A DNA stretch of 64,000 nucleotides. It comes from Phymatolithon calcareum (taxonomy: Eukaryota > Rhodophyta > Florideophyceae > Hapalidiales). Shown piece after piece: positions 10,547 through 22,600 of the stretch (position 1 is its first letter; every line of letters begins with the position of its first letter). The notes below the pieces were generated by a model. That model worked only from the letters and a program-made list of their open reading frames with translations. It searched no databases and was not told where the DNA came from. The translations under genes and the position numbers were made by a program. The stretch is taken from contig OZ345363.1 of NCBI GenBank assembly GCA_977006965.1, positions 1,736,001-1,800,000 of the forward strand, in the 5' to 3' direction.

Positions 10547-13500
10547 CTGGCGGAACTTCGCTTTTGTCGAAGGTTCGTTTTCCTCCTTTTCCAGTGTTGA
10601 AGATCTCATCTCTTTCAATCCATGACTCGGCCTTAGGGATAAACTTGTTAGTTGAAATAACTTCAGCCAAACTGTTGTTGCGCTTCGTGACTTTTGGAAG
10701 TCCATCCGCTGGATTACAATCCCCTGAAATCCAGACAAAGTCGTTGATGTCCCTCTTCTCGTACGCTTCGCGAATTAGGCTTAAGTCAATTAACAGTCTT
10801 TTCTCAGTCATTTGAGCCAACGTAACGGAGAGAGAGAATAACGAGCGAGAGTCAGTTGCTAGGGTCAAATTGACCTGACGTCTTCCGGTACAGCGTTGCA
10901 TCGTGTCACGAATTGTGAAGCCGAGGTCGAATCCTTCTATCAAAGCGAACAACTCAGCGGACAAAACGCTTCTGCAAACGCGCTTACTCTTCATCGAAAC
11001 GAAATGCACAACGTTGCAAGCACCAGTGGTCTTGTCACGTAGCATAACAACAACTCCCAGCTGGGACGAATGATCTCGATTAGTCGGGAACGCAGCGTCA
11101 AAGGAAACAAATACTTCCGCTCTGTCGGGATTGATTTTGATTAACGATAGACCAAAATGACCAGTGTTCGGCGATGCAATATGGATGAGTTTCCGCAGAA
11201 GTTGTAGGGAATCTTTCCGCTCTTCGTCAAAGATTTTCGGAGTAACTTGTGATAGCTTCGAAACATGAATTAGCACCTCTGAAAGCGTGGAATATCCTCC
11301 ATATGCGTACTTTGCCTTTGTACTCCGGAACAAATCGAAAGATGCACTATTGTCTTTGGGCATTGCCGTAATATCTGAGATATACTTCTCTTGAGACATG
11401 CGGTAGCCGTTCGGAATTCGAGAGATGTCAAGACCGTTAAACTTCACAATACTTGGTCCAATTTCTGTTCGTCCAGTATTCGGGAATGCTGAAGAAGAAA
11501 GTTCTTCTTGCTCCAAAAATGGTGATGTGCCGCCAAATAGAGTGTCATCAACCTGAAGTCCAACAAGTCCGTCTGGGGAGTTACTTTCAGCAGAGATCGA
11601 GTAAAGCAGACACGGATCCATTGGAACTGTCGACATGCCAAGCTTTTCTTTGTGGTAATTCAAGTAGGTATTAAACCAGTGAATTGGCGACTCAGGCCTT
11701 CCGTACAAAGGACGAATAATTTTGAGAACAGCATTGTCCAGGCCCATTTCCTTAGGAGGACGTACAAAAACGGGTATTCTTAACACGGTGGTAGATTGTA
11801 GAAACGCTTTGGTCACATCGCGTGTGTACAATGGTAGGTCATACATGGCACATAGTGCAACCAGTATGCGAAGCGAACTCCGTTTCACTGTAGGACCAGC
11901 AGAAAATAGACGATGCTCGTCATCGTTGAATGCAGCCACACAAAAACGAGACTTCTTCTTGCCGGTTTGTTTCACTGAATCGACGAATACAGAATTATAG
12001 AGGCGATGGCCTCGAGCCTCCTCGTGCGCGACAATCTGAAACGTACGCATGGATTCCAATCCGCGCAATTCCTCTAACCTTGACTCGGAGAAATCCTCAC
12101 GGGACTTTTCTTTCCCAACAAATGCCTGCACACCGCCATCGGTAATTGACATAGGAGAGACTGACTCTGATGGAGGATTGGCAATTTCGCTTTTTCCTTC
12201 TGGTTTCAGTTCCGCAGGGTCATAAAACTGGCGAACGCAGTGTATCCCGAATGAGCTAATCTTCCCACTCGGTAGAACGACTTGAACTTCATTGTCCTTC
12301 ACGGAGGATAGACTGTACTTTTTGCATCCATGCTTCTCACGATGAACCAAAACGTCAGATCCAGGTGGAAGACGGCGCAGTTTCTCGATTTCGCGCATGC
12401 TCGGTGCGTGATATTTGCGCACGCTGTCCTTAATAATTCTCCTTGCTTTCATCTTGGTCGCGAGAGCAGTGCAGTCTTGAATTATCTTGGCTCGCTCAGC
12501 CATGCTTCCACGATTACCACTCCTGGGTAGCTTTGGATAAACTCCGAAAACCATGGTTGTTGGACATATACCCGAGTCGGAATCAGGAACGTCATTGATG
12601 GCACGGAAAGTGAGTGAGAGTCTGTCGGCAGAACTAATTTTCGGTAGATCCGACTTCAACTTCTCGTACACTGACCGAACGACTGCGTGCCTGCGTTCAA
12701 TAGAACCGATACGCTCGTGTGCTTCCGTCGGAATTCCCTTCATGATAATTCCCAACTCATCTGCAGCTTCCCCGAACTCGGCAACTGTAAAATTAGATCC
12801 TTAGTCATGCACAAGAATATCAGGAGCGCCGGCGTAAACGTTTATCCAACAACGGCGGAGTGCTTTCCAAGCCTCGGCAGCGCTCATATTTCGGAGGAAG
12901 CAGCCTTGCTGATATAATGTTCCCGTGCATAGCACGTGCAGCACGTATCCTTCAGATAGCTTCATAACATCCAACTCGATGACATTATTGAATTCGCCTG
13001 TGCACGGGTCCTTGACAGAGAAGAGAAACCGTTTGGGCTTCATTCGTCCGAATTGACATGCCGTACAGTAACGCACCAGTTCCTCAATTCTCTTCCGCGT
13101 ACCGCGAGGCAAATCATCGATCTTGGCAGCTTCGATAATTTTCATGTGCTTATCGACACTAGGATGGCCAAGACTACGATGCATGGTCTTGAGCTGGGCC
13201 TCAGTAAAGAAGCTTTGGTGACAGAAATTGTGAAACGGTAATCCATTTCGCATCACAACCGATTCAGTGAATCCATAGAGGAGACGAGTGACACTCTTGT
13301 ACATCGTTTGGTAATTGAGTCCCATATCGTCCAAATCCTTATGGGAGATGAGTATCGGTGTTGAACCAGGGAGAATGTGCAGATCAATCTCGTAAATCTG
13401 ACCGCCAAACATGAATGAAAACTTCATGCAACCAAGCGTCTGAACTTGTGGGCCATCCCCAATGCCTCCAATACGATAAGTCATAGCCCCATAGTTTGGG

Positions 13501-15353
13501 GAGGTTGGTTCCGCACTAGCTGCTTGTGCGCTGCGGACGATTGCATGTCCAATAGTGGAGTACTTTGATGAACCTGTGTCAATGACAGCACCATCAATCA
13601 CAAACGACTTGTGGTCAAGCCGAATGCCCAGACATGCCATGGCACGCACAGAGCTTACATGATATGCCACAGCTAAATTCCCTGTCGCATTGTTGTCTTC
13701 CTCCGTATCACTTCCACTGTTATCGATAACGTTCTCACTGGATGACGTGGATTCATCGTCACTGGCATCTGCAATAAGCGCTTCTGTGACGTGAGAAAGA
13801 AGGGCAGAGGTACGCTGGCGGTGCTTTGACGAATGGCATCCCTTCTTCTAACATATAATGCAAACATCAGGGGGAACGAATTTCTTGGGACGGAACCGTC
13901 TCTGTCGTCGTCCCGGTCCTTTGCCATACCCACGCAGAGGGGCTTCCTTGCGCCTGTTATGGAGCTCACGGTCGACATAGTATCTGAGAGAGTCCAAAAG
14001 CGATGTTCCACTGTTCACCGCTGTGGCGTTATAAGCTGCATTTCGATTACCAGCACGTATCGCAGCTCGATCCGCCTCAAGGGCACAACTTCTTAAAACA
14101 GCCATTAGAGATTGCAAGTCATCCGGAGGATTCTGGCATACCACGGCGAAGATTGGAGTTTCCCGAACGGACGATATAATCTTGCCGCAAACTATGTCAT
14201 CCGACCCTGGACCTGTGCGCATGTCGGACAAATTGGTGATTTGCACGAACAAATCATTTAAAACTTCTTCATTGGAGCTTGGAAGACTTTTCATTTCGCG
14301 CGACTGCTTAACGAATTGGAACGAGAGTTCATGCCAGATCTCATCATTCACTCGCTTAGCTCTTTGCCCGAGAAAATGTTTCTCTAAATTGTCGATAGCC
14401 TCGTTGGTGGTTTTAGCAGAACCTCGAACTCTGTCCATAAAATAGACCAGGGCAGCGTCTTTGAGGAAGACGTTTTGCATTAGGCGGAGAAGCAAAAATT
14501 GGTCATCTTTCTCAATTCCAGAAAGTGTGCATGCGTCCATAAAGGTTGAATACCTTCTTCTTAGAGGTTCGCTGGGCGCTCCGGTATAACGCATTTCTCT
14601 AGGAAACAATTTAGAGACATCCGATGGTCTAGGGCGACTGTGTGATGAGCCTTGAGATTCACCGTGGGGTCGAGGGCTACTTCGACGAGATGCATTCGCA
14701 GAAAATGTTCCAAGGCCTGCCTCCCCAGTATGTGCACCCATGGTGTCTATAGATCTTATTAGAGGCACATTTGACGGTGACGGAGGCTGAGTAGTTGCAC
14801 CTACATCAGATGACAAAGCCAAGGATGGTACAATTTCCGGTAGGCCAACCTTGTTCGTCTCCAGATATCCCATTAATGCTTTGGACATTGAGTAGCCGGA
14901 ACCTTTCTTGATTTGTAAACCCTTGGAAAGAAGTACGTCCCGAAGATTGACCAAGGTTTTCTCGTTCAGAGAAGTGAAATTGGATTCGTTCCAATTGCGA
15001 AAATCGCCAACGAACATTTCGCCAGCATCCGAAAGATCACCTGTTCCATAAAAATCAACTGCTTCATCCACATAATCACAAAGTTCCTTCTTGGTGCGAG
15101 GGTGTGGATCAATGAGGGTGTCGTAGCAATTGTCAGGATCGAACGGATTCAGAGCTTGTGCTGCGGCAGCAATCTCTTCGGCGGTAGTTGTACGTGCGGA
15201 ACGATTACCCGGTTGCCCGGTATTGCCTTGTGCAGTGAGAAACATTTGTGTCAAAGCTGCAATCTGGGCTTTAATTTCATTCATCTCATTACGAACATCC
15301 GGAGGAGTGCCGGGTTCATCTTCACCCGCGATAGGGGAAAATTTGTTCAACAT
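10533..15353 (-). pseudogene. Copia C gag-pol polyprotein with two in-frame stops
   Basis: One frame of 1,607 codons from ATG 15353. Gag ends at VPPDVCIIC, followed by TAG (13848-13850) and then KKGCHSSKH, so the stop sits inside a Cys/His knuckle. Protease-like DTGSSKYSTIGHA follows. Integrase has SLGHPSVDKH, CTACQ, ELDVMKL and LVHD, then TAA (12801-12803), then GSNF: the stop replaces one residue of the catalytic HDxGxNF block. RT has RDVTKAFLQS and QVDDTLFGG. RNase H has FDAAF and ELFALIEG. Apart from the stops all domains are in order and in frame. Confidence 0.9.
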
Positions 15354-15379
15354 CTTGACGAATCAGGCTTACTGATCAG

Positions 15380-15957
15380 TGTCGCTGGTCTTCAAGATGG
15401 TAAGCCGCGGACCGCTAATTACGACGTTCGCGGGTTGATGAACTTGACTGAACCGTATATCGATACGATTCACTTGTGGTGCACGGAGTGGAACGGGAAC
15501 GCGCTCCGGTCGTGGAAAGGGACAGAACTTGGGCCGGTAACCTGCAAGTGCCAAACGCAATGCTCGTCGGAGCACTATTACGTTTCGCGAAGATGCCAAC
15601 CGATCGTCGGATCGCTAGCTGGTGTCTCCCCCTACTCGCGACGTAGGGTACGGGGTCTCGCCTCCCGCTTGTGGCGAACGTTGGTTCTTCACCGAGATGG
15701 TGGGATGAATGAAAAGGACTTTACCTTGACGATGGAAATGGTTTGAACTTGATGGTCCCTCTTTCTCCCTCGCGTCGGCATCGTCGACTATGCTAAAGTA
15801 TGCCTCGAGATAAAGCTATCATACGATGATCCCGCGCAGTAAGTGTAAGCTAGGTCTCTTCTACCAATGGATGTCTGGTGCTTTGCTATCCAGGCTAACA
15901 ACCTTGTTGCCCACGTGTATATCGAACCAAGACAACAAACTTACTATTCTTGCGACA
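15380..15957 (-). repeat. Copia C 5' LTR
   Basis: 578 bp, nearly identical to 9969-10546. By orientation it should hold the promoter. I did not identify a convincing TATA box. Confidence 0.95.
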
Positions 15958-15962
15958 GCCGC

Positions 15963-17376
15963 GTCCCCGGAAGGGAGACGCACATCCGAACCCGAAAAAT
16001 GCGAAACATCTTCGCCAAATCAAACAAAATTCACATTGGTGACCCGACGTATGCAGCTGCCATGGCTAAACTTGCGTGCCAAGCAAGTTCTGTACCGACG
16101 AAGCGAGACCTCAAGCGCGAGCCCTAGGTGGCCTCCCGAACCGAGAACCGCTCCAATGATACCATTGTCAAGAACACCCCCGAGGCTTCCAGGGACAAGA
16201 TCCCGGCCAAATCCAGCTTCCACACGACAAATGCCAACCCCCGCAAGAAAAGAAGACGAGAGAGAAAACAAAACACGAGAACCCGTGATCAGTCGATTAC
16301 TCGACCCCCCTCAGAGTAAATCCACATCGACTCACAATGGAAGGCAGAATGCCTCTCTCTCAACCAGTTACGAACCGGACAAATGGACAAATGTCCGAGT
16401 GGAAAGCACGATTCATTGCAATCAGACAGGTCGTACTATGCTCGGAATGCAAAACTCCCAACGCAATGACCCTTCAAGGACCGAGCAATTGCGGCGCATT
16501 TAGAGCCCAATTCCGAGACTGTCGGAAGTTATGCGGGGGCCCGGTTATGCGCCTAGCCGTTGAACTTGCAGAACCTCGGAACGGACGAGACGGAAACCCC
16601 AGGCAAGAACACGATTCGCATCGGCGAGAGGAAAATGCGAAGATTGCAGCCCGTACCGAGATGGTAACCAAGCTGACCGAAAAGGTGTCCCTCCTGCAGG
16701 CTTCAATCCGAATGCTATCTCGGAAGGGAGAATCCGATGAGGAAATGCCAACCGAACAGAAAGTGACGCCAGCTCCCAGCTTCGAAGATAACCAGGACGC
16801 GGAGACACCTCAAACCGCGTGCCCACGAGGTCCAAATATGCATAACGGAATGCCTGCCGTCATGGTCCCGCCAGACGTAAACAAGCACGGAGCAACACAC
16901 CGAGTCCCGGAGGAAGTGGACCCCTCGGAAGTACCCATCTTGAGGACTGGCCCTGAAATCAAGAGAACCTATGCAGCGGTAGCAGCTGCTCGTACTCCAA
17001 ACTGCCACATGTTCCCTGCCATCCAGCACGGGAAAATTGTTCGACTTTGCAACGTAGTCAGACAGACCGTCCGCCCAAAGCGAGCCCCGCTGAAAGTAAG
17101 ACCTTTGTACTTTCGGGGAATCTTCCAAGACGAGAGAAACCCCGACCAGCTGAAAGCCCTGTACGAGGGCCTCATGGTTGTCTTGCCACGGAGAGCCATA
17201 CTTGGATTGTCCTTCATTGGAGGGCAGGACTGGAAGTCCTAACTGACGAGCCGCTGATGAGCCGCACAATTGCCAACTTGCGCGCGGCTAACCTTAAATA
17301 CGATGCGCGGTACAGCATCTGGAGCGATCGGGTCTCAAAGAAGACGAACATATCCGAAAAGGAGCGAACTACGTGA
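15963..17376 (+). pseudogene. LINE2-a ORF1 (nucleic-acid-binding protein), broken
   Basis: The reading frame begins at ATG 9907 (MAGRNPEMDVDDADNVHGK) and resumes after copia C at 15963 (SPEGRRTSEPEKCETSS). The first half is Arg/Lys/Pro-rich. After a frame change near 16450 comes a Cys-containing block (VLCSECKTPN to FRDCRKLCGG), then a coiled-coil-like stretch (MVTKLTEKVSLLQASIRML). The C-terminal part (YFRGIFQDERNPDQLKALYE) shifts frame again near 17230 to AGLEVLTDEPLMSRTIANLR. This layout (basic N-terminus, coiled coil, RNA-binding-like C-terminus) is that of LINE ORF1 proteins. The ORF1 assignment rests on position and layout. Confidence 0.6.
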
Positions 17377-17796
17377 AACTTACGAGCTGTTCGGTCTCGG
17401 ATGCGCCAGCGTGCGGCGCATACTGCCGATTTCTATACTCGCAAATGGTACAGGGAAAATATGGAGATTGTCCATTGCAGAGAGAGAACCGGCTCACTGC
17501 GTGAGGGAAGAAGAGCCGCCTTCCGAGGCAGCTCCTCGACACGGCATGCGCGAGCACATACGCCAATGCGGTCACGCGAACGAAGATGAGCTGCAAGCCG
17601 GGAAAAACCAGGCGATGACGAAGAACGCCGGAGAGAGAAGGCACATGGACTTGGATACCGGGCCCCAGAACACAGCAAACGCAGAAGAAGAAACTAAGAC
17701 ATCGAAACCAGTCGACAAGATCGTAATTCCATCTGAAAAAAGAGGGCATCCGCCCCTTGACGGCATCGCAGCCTAATCCGTCCTCCCGTGATACCC

Positions 17797-19548
17797 AATG
17801 AACCGGAAAACCTCCTTAAAACTATGTACTTACAGCGCCGGAGGGTCTCCGAAATGCCCCGTATGGTCACACAGCTGTTCGAGTAGAACGAAATTGATAT
17901 ACTTGGTCTAATGGAGACGTGGGAAAAAGCGGACCAACGACTGCGCGTGCCGTACCAGCAGGTATCCACAAGTCGCCCATGTGCTCCACGCTCTATAGCC
18001 CGAGGCGGTGTTGCGCTCCTCACACGAAAAGGTCTTTCCGCAAAGGTGACATCCCAGGGAAGTACCGCCCAATATCGCTTCTCAGACAAGTGCGGAAGAT
18101 TATTGACTCCGCGATGGACTCCGAGATACGCCAGCGCTACGAATTCCACCAATTCCAGCTGGGCTTCCAGAAGAACAAAGGGACGGAACTCGCGATCCTA
18201 AGAGCGACGAGTACTATGAGGCGAGGCCACCGATTTGTCGCGGTCCTCGACTTGTCCTCCGCATATGACCGCGTCCGCCGAGATATCCTCCAACGCAGAG
18301 TCGAGTCATGCCTATCTAAAGATATCGCAGAGATGATCAAGTACCTACTGAAACCGTCGTGGATCACCACAGCCGGAGACGAGGAAAAGCAGTGGCTCCT
18401 GATGGATCGCAGAGTCCCCCAGGGCTCTCCCTTGAGTCCATGTCATTACAACATGTTCATGGACAGCTTCGCCTTGAAAGTCGCCGGAGTGTCTCCGCGC
18501 TTATCAACCTACCCGGCAATACTCTTCGCAGATGACGTACAGCTACAAGCTAAAAACTCGGATGGCATGCAGTGGCTGCTAGATGGGACGACAAGCTGGG
18601 CAAGAGAGAATGGCATGTCTTGGAACACCACAAAAGGAAAAAGCGAAGTTCTAATATACCCGGGCCTTTTCCAGCGAAGATTCAGACTTGCAGGGTCCGA
18701 GCTCCACGTAACCCGCCGACTGGAATACCTCGGTACAACGATCGACAATACAGGCGTAACCAACCGCGCCACCCCGAAACGCCTTTCTAAAGCGAAAGTT
18801 ATACTCCTCGCCCTCCGGGATATTGGCGTCACAGCTAAAGGACTGACGACAACAAAATGCATGATGGGAATACGCACGGCACTTGACGCCGTGGTCGAAG
18901 TCCATTCAAGCGCATGTGGATCAAGTAGAAGGACTGTTCTACTCTCTAATATTTGGCCATTTTGCTAAGCGGAATAACGATCGAATGCGAACTCTATGCA
19001 TAACCACACAACCAGAGCTGAGGCGCAAGATATTAGGAGAACACTTTGCGTTGCGACTCCTGCATGCAAAACGGAACCTGGAGAGAAGCAAGAACTACGG
19101 GGGCAAGGATGAGGACCTAGCACAGGCACTGAGTGATATTCGATACCTCGAAGAGCACGAACTGTTGAACGTCCTAGCTAAGAGGGCCGTGGAAGGAAAG
19201 GTCACACACAAGGGTGAGAAACTGCGAACCTTTTGCGCATGGAGCGAGACGGAGAAGGCCAAAAACGCAAAATCGCCGTGGATATGAACGAGAATCCAAA
19301 CCCCGTAGTCCAAATTAAGTCGCGAAAACACAGACTTTGAACAGTTAAATGGTTTTTCGGCCACTTCCCTCCGCGAAACCCGTCGGCATATCGAAAGCTA
19401 CGACGAACTAGCAGCGATGCTGTTGGAAACCCTCCAACGCAACCTAACGCAACCCAAGATGAACGAGGAAACAGAAGATGAAGTGAAACAAGCGATGGAC
19501 AAACTAATGATGCTAGAAAGTGAGATGAAAGAGGAGATGATGGTGTGA
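17797..19548 (+). pseudogene. LINE2-a ORF2 with internal deletion
   Basis: The endonuclease start (EMPRMVTQLFE, TAG, NEIDILGLMETWEK) carries one stop and runs only to ARGGVALLTRKGL. It then jumps directly into RT (GKYRPISLLRQVRKIIDSAM). Most of the endonuclease and the pre-RT region seen in LINE2-b are missing. RT blocks visible are FQLGFQKNKGTELAIL, LDLSSAYDRV, VPQGSPLSP, ILFADDVQLQ, GKSEVLIYP and LEYLGTTID. A frame change near 18880-18970 leads to QVEGLFYSLIFGHF. The end has SRKHRL, TVKWFFGHFPPRNPSAY and NLTQ-like remnants. Confidence 0.85.
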
Positions 19549-19684
19549 TGATGGAGGCGATATGCTGTAGTCTTCCCTGGAAGGGTTGCAGCTCAATGCG
19601 AAGCTGCTCTGGTGTCGGCGTGCGCCGGCGTTGAGGGCTTCTAAAATAAAAACGTACAATTCCCCCCCTCCCCAGAGCAGCTTC

Positions 19685-20352
19685 CCATGTGCAACTTTCG
19701 CATTGTCTAAAAATATCGCATCACACTATTATTTCTTCCGTCATTATTTTCTCTAATTCTAATAGTCTGTCCATCGCCTGCATTGTTTCGCCCTCGGTCT
19801 CTCCGTTGAGTTGCGCTCGTGTGAGATTGCGCTGCAGGGTCTCAAGGCTCTTCTCAGCAACCTCGCCGAATTGTTCCACATAGGAAGAGGGTTTCCGTGG
19901 GGGGAAGCGTCCGAAATACCATTTCACTGCCAACATTCTGTGCTTTCGCGATTTGATTAACACGGTCGGGCTGGCGCGCGCTTTCCTGTCCACCGGGATT
20001 TTTCGCTTCAATCCTTCCTCTGTTCGGCCCCAGGCTTCGCAAAGACTCATTTTCTCTTCCTTGGGCGTCACCTTCCCTTGCTCCGCCCGGTCGATCTGCT
20101 CGCTGAACAGATCGTGATGTTTCATGCAGGAAATATCCCTTTCTGCGTAGCGAAGGTCTTAGGCTTTGCCTTCGAAGTTTGGCTTTTTCTCGATTTCAAG
20201 TTTCTCCTTCAGTAGTCGCGCAGCAAAATGTTCGCCCAGCTGTGTCCTCCTGATTTCCGGGGGTGTGATTTTGCAGAGCGACCTCATTCGGTTTTGGAGA
20301 CGGAGTGCAAAGCGTCCTTGTATGACGGAGTAGAACAAACCTTCGGCCTGGT
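19685..20352 (-). pseudogene. LINE2-b ORF2 C-terminal domain
   Basis: Minus-strand continuation of the RT at 21290-22600 after removal of the 909-bp composite. It has NQAEGLFYSVIQGRFALRLQ, then LGEHFAARLLKEKLEIEKK, a TAA near 20160, then a 134-codon ORF (19721-20125) with KSRKHRMLAVKWYFGRFPP, YVEQFGEVAEKSLETLQRNL and an acidic end. The HR-LA-GRFP block is the signature of this LINE group. Confidence 0.8.
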
Positions 20353-20366
20353 TGATTTGAACTTGG

Positions 20367-21275
20367 GGGGAAATTGTATGCTTTTATTTTACAAGCCCTC
20401 AACGCCGGTATTCACCAACAACAGAGCAGCTTGGGTCTCAGTAACTACCCGGTGTAACAATTATGTTCCCAAATCACAATTGCTGCACTCATCTCCATTA
20501 TCTCTAACTCTAGTATCCATCACTTGCTACGTTCTTCTTCTTCGCTGTAAAAATTGCCGAGTAGGGCAAACCTCCGCAGTCGGAGGTCTTCTCGGCGCGC
20601 TCGCATAACTTCCGGGGGGCTAATAAAGGGAAGCCCTCTCGGGGGACAACTTCTGGGGGCTCTTAACATCAGGTGGTGTGCTCTTCAACGAGAGCTCGCT
20701 CGGGGGGACAGCTACAGGTAGGCGCTCTTCAACGAGTGCTCTTTCGGGTGGACAACTTCGGGAGGCTCTTCAACGAGGCCTCGCTCTCGCTCGCGGGGGC
20801 AACTTGGAGGGTGGCGTTCGTCAACGGAGGCCCGCTTGGGGGGACAACTTCGGGGGGCGTTCAACGGAAGCCCACTCGGGGGGACATCTTGCGCGGCTCC
20901 AAAAACGGAACCTCACTCGGGGGGACAACTTCGGTGGGGACTATCGGCGCGGGTTCCGGTTTCCGCGTCGGCGACAACTAGTCGTGCACCGGGTATGATA
21001 TCGATAGTTTCATACATTCAGCTCGTGGCACGATTTCGGATATTTCGCGTCGGTTCGCGGAGTGTTTCGGGGTCGGCACTCTTGACTTGGTTTTCAGCGG
21101 GGCAGCGTTCTTCATCGCGACAACCGATTTCGGCGGAGAAGCCGCCAAAAAGCGCGCATTCGTCAACGCATTCGTCGTGGTCACAAATATCGGCGCGGGC
21201 TACCCGCCCGTGCCGGAATTATTCAGTTTCGTGTCTCGTGGACCGTTCGGTCCGGTTCAGGTCTCCTCGCACCGA
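20367..21275 (-). mobile_element. Composite retroelement with minisatellite core and LINE2 tail
   Basis: A 909-bp insertion in LINE2-b ORF2, flanked by a 14-bp duplication TGATTTGAACTTGG at 20353-20366 and 21276-21289. In its own orientation (minus) it has a GC-rich leader of about 285 bp, a degenerate tandem repeat (about 20620-20985), then the LINE2 3' end (TTGGTGAATACCGGCG, GTTGAGGGCTTGTAAAATAA, C-run). Only about 85 bp at the 3' end are LINE2-like. It has no RT, so it must have been moved in trans. The layout recalls primate SVA elements, but this is analogy, not homology. Confidence 0.75.
20620..20985. repeat. Degenerate minisatellite, about 40-45-bp unit
   Basis: Roughly seven imperfect units on the plus strand, each containing CTCGGGGGGACAACTTCGGG followed by CTCTTCAACG or GCGTTCAACG. 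Some frames translate to repeats of LGGTTSGG, but no gene is evident. Units differ by substitutions and small indels. Confidence 0.75.
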
Positions 21276-21289
21276 TGATTTGAACTTGG

Positions 21290-22600
21290 ACGGATCTCGT
21301 CCACGAGGTGAGGTACAAGGCGTACTCCCACCGATATTGTACGAGGGTCTCGTAGATCGTTATGTTCTTCATTGTGTGTAGTCCCTTGGCATTCATTCCA
21401 ATATCTCGAAGACCCAGGATAATTCCCTTCGCTTTTGAGATTCGTTTCAACGTGGCGTGTTCGGTGACATCCGTGTTGTCAACGGTCGTACCTAGGTATT
21501 TCAACCGTCTTGTTTCATGGAGTTCGGCCCCTTCTAGGTGGAATTTTCGCTTGAATAAACCGGGATAGATGAGGACTTCGCTTTTTCCCTTCTTCGTGTT
21601 CCACGTCATACCGTTCTCCATGGCCCATCGTGTCGCTGTACCTAGGAGCCATTGCATTCCGTCGGAGTTTATCGCTTGTAGTTGGACGTCGTCGGCAAAC
21701 AGGATCGCGGGGTACTTTGGCATATGCCGGGGTGCCTTCTGGATCATCTCGGCAAATGTGTCCATGAACATGTTATAGAGGCACGGACTTAGCGGGGAGC
21801 CCTGGGGAACTCCGCGGTCGATCAGAAGCCATGTCTTCTCTTCGTCACCCGCAGTACAGCCCTATGACGGTTTCAGAAGGTATTTGATCATCTCGGCTAT
21901 ATTCGCGGGTAGACATTGCTGGACTCGGCGCATAACGATGTTGCGCGGGACTCGGTCGTAAGCAGACGATAGGTCCAGGACAGCGACGAAGCGATGACCT
22001 CTCTTCATTGTGCTAGTTGACCTCAGGATCGCAAGTTCAGTACCCCTGTTCTTCTGGAATCCCAATTGGAAGCGGTGGAATTTGTACCGTTGACGTGTAT
22101 CAGAGTCCATCGCCGCATCTATGATTTTCCTGACTTGGCTTAATAGCGAAAGGGGTCTGTAGTTTTCCTGGAACGTGCGCCGGCCCTTTTTTTGTGAATA
22201 GGGACTAGCGTTGCTCGGCGCCATACTGTCGGCATACATTGTAGTCTACCGCATACCTGCCGTAGGCGTCCAAGCAGTTCGCCGCTCATAGTTGGGTTTG
22301 CTTGTAGCATAGGATCGACAATGTGGTCACGCCATATGGTGGACCAGATTTCGTTTTCGGATAGGGGCTTTTCTTGTTCATGTTTTAAATGAGCCAGGGT
22401 AGATCCTCCTCCGTTGGCAACTAGTCGAGCTTCTGCTGCCAACTTGGAAATATTTCGGCGGAGGTGGCATACGTCCACAATAATTCTTCGAAGACATGAA
22501 CCGGTCGTGTAGAACGGGTCATCGGGTTTCGAGTACCCTCGCTCTAGATCGCTATCCATGCCGCATGTGCAGATACCGATGCACAAGGTAATGGCCATTG
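21290..22600 (-). pseudogene. LINE2-b ORF2: pre-RT and RT domains
   Basis: The minus strand reads through MPTVWRRATLVPIHKK, a frameshift at the poly-T near 22190, then FQENYRPLSLLSQVRKII, FQLGFQKNRGTELAIL and LDLSSAYDRVPRN. A TAG near 21859 replaces the Trp present in LINE2-a. RGVPQGSPLSPCLYNMFMD, ILFADDVQLQ, GKSEVLIYP, LKYLGTTVDN and the thumb block LVQYRWEYALYL follow. This is the RT palm and thumb of a LINE. It continues at 20352 once the composite is removed. Confidence 0.85.

Larger units (their letters stand above)
9969..15957 (-). mobile_element. Copia C: young Ty1/copia element in LINE2-a ORF1
   Basis: A 5,989-bp element with 578-bp LTRs starting TGTCGC and ending GCGACA. It is flanked by the 5-bp duplication GCCGC at 9964-9968 and 15958-15962. 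I see one difference between the LTRs (A at about 10287, G in the other). Only 26 bp separate the 5' LTR from the gag ATG, so the primer-binding site must lie there. It inserted into codons of LINE2-a ORF1. Two in-frame stops make it non-autonomous as it stands. Confidence 0.95.
9776..19673 (+). mobile_element. LINE2-a, near full length, with copia C inside
   Basis: Flanked by the 11-bp duplication AGAGCAGCTTC at 9765-9775 and 19674-19684. Without copia C it is about 3.9 kb. It has a 5' UTR, an ORF1 starting at 9907, an endonuclease start near 17840, RT from about 18050, a C-terminal domain to about 19548, and a 3' UTR ending GAGGGCTTCTAAAATAAAAA and a C-run. It landed in the 3' UTR of an older LINE2 in opposite orientation. 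It carries frameshifts, stops and an internal deletion, so it is dead. Confidence 0.85.

Noticed and set aside
16474-17749. Several minus-strand ORFs of 65-184 codons
   Set aside because: They are antisense to the LINE2-a ORF1, which carries the family features.
20673-20981. Gly/Thr-rich repeat protein genes on the plus strand of the minisatellite
   Set aside because: Several overlapping frames are open because of GC-rich tandem repeats. None has a start or structure better than the others, and the region belongs to a minus-strand retroelement.
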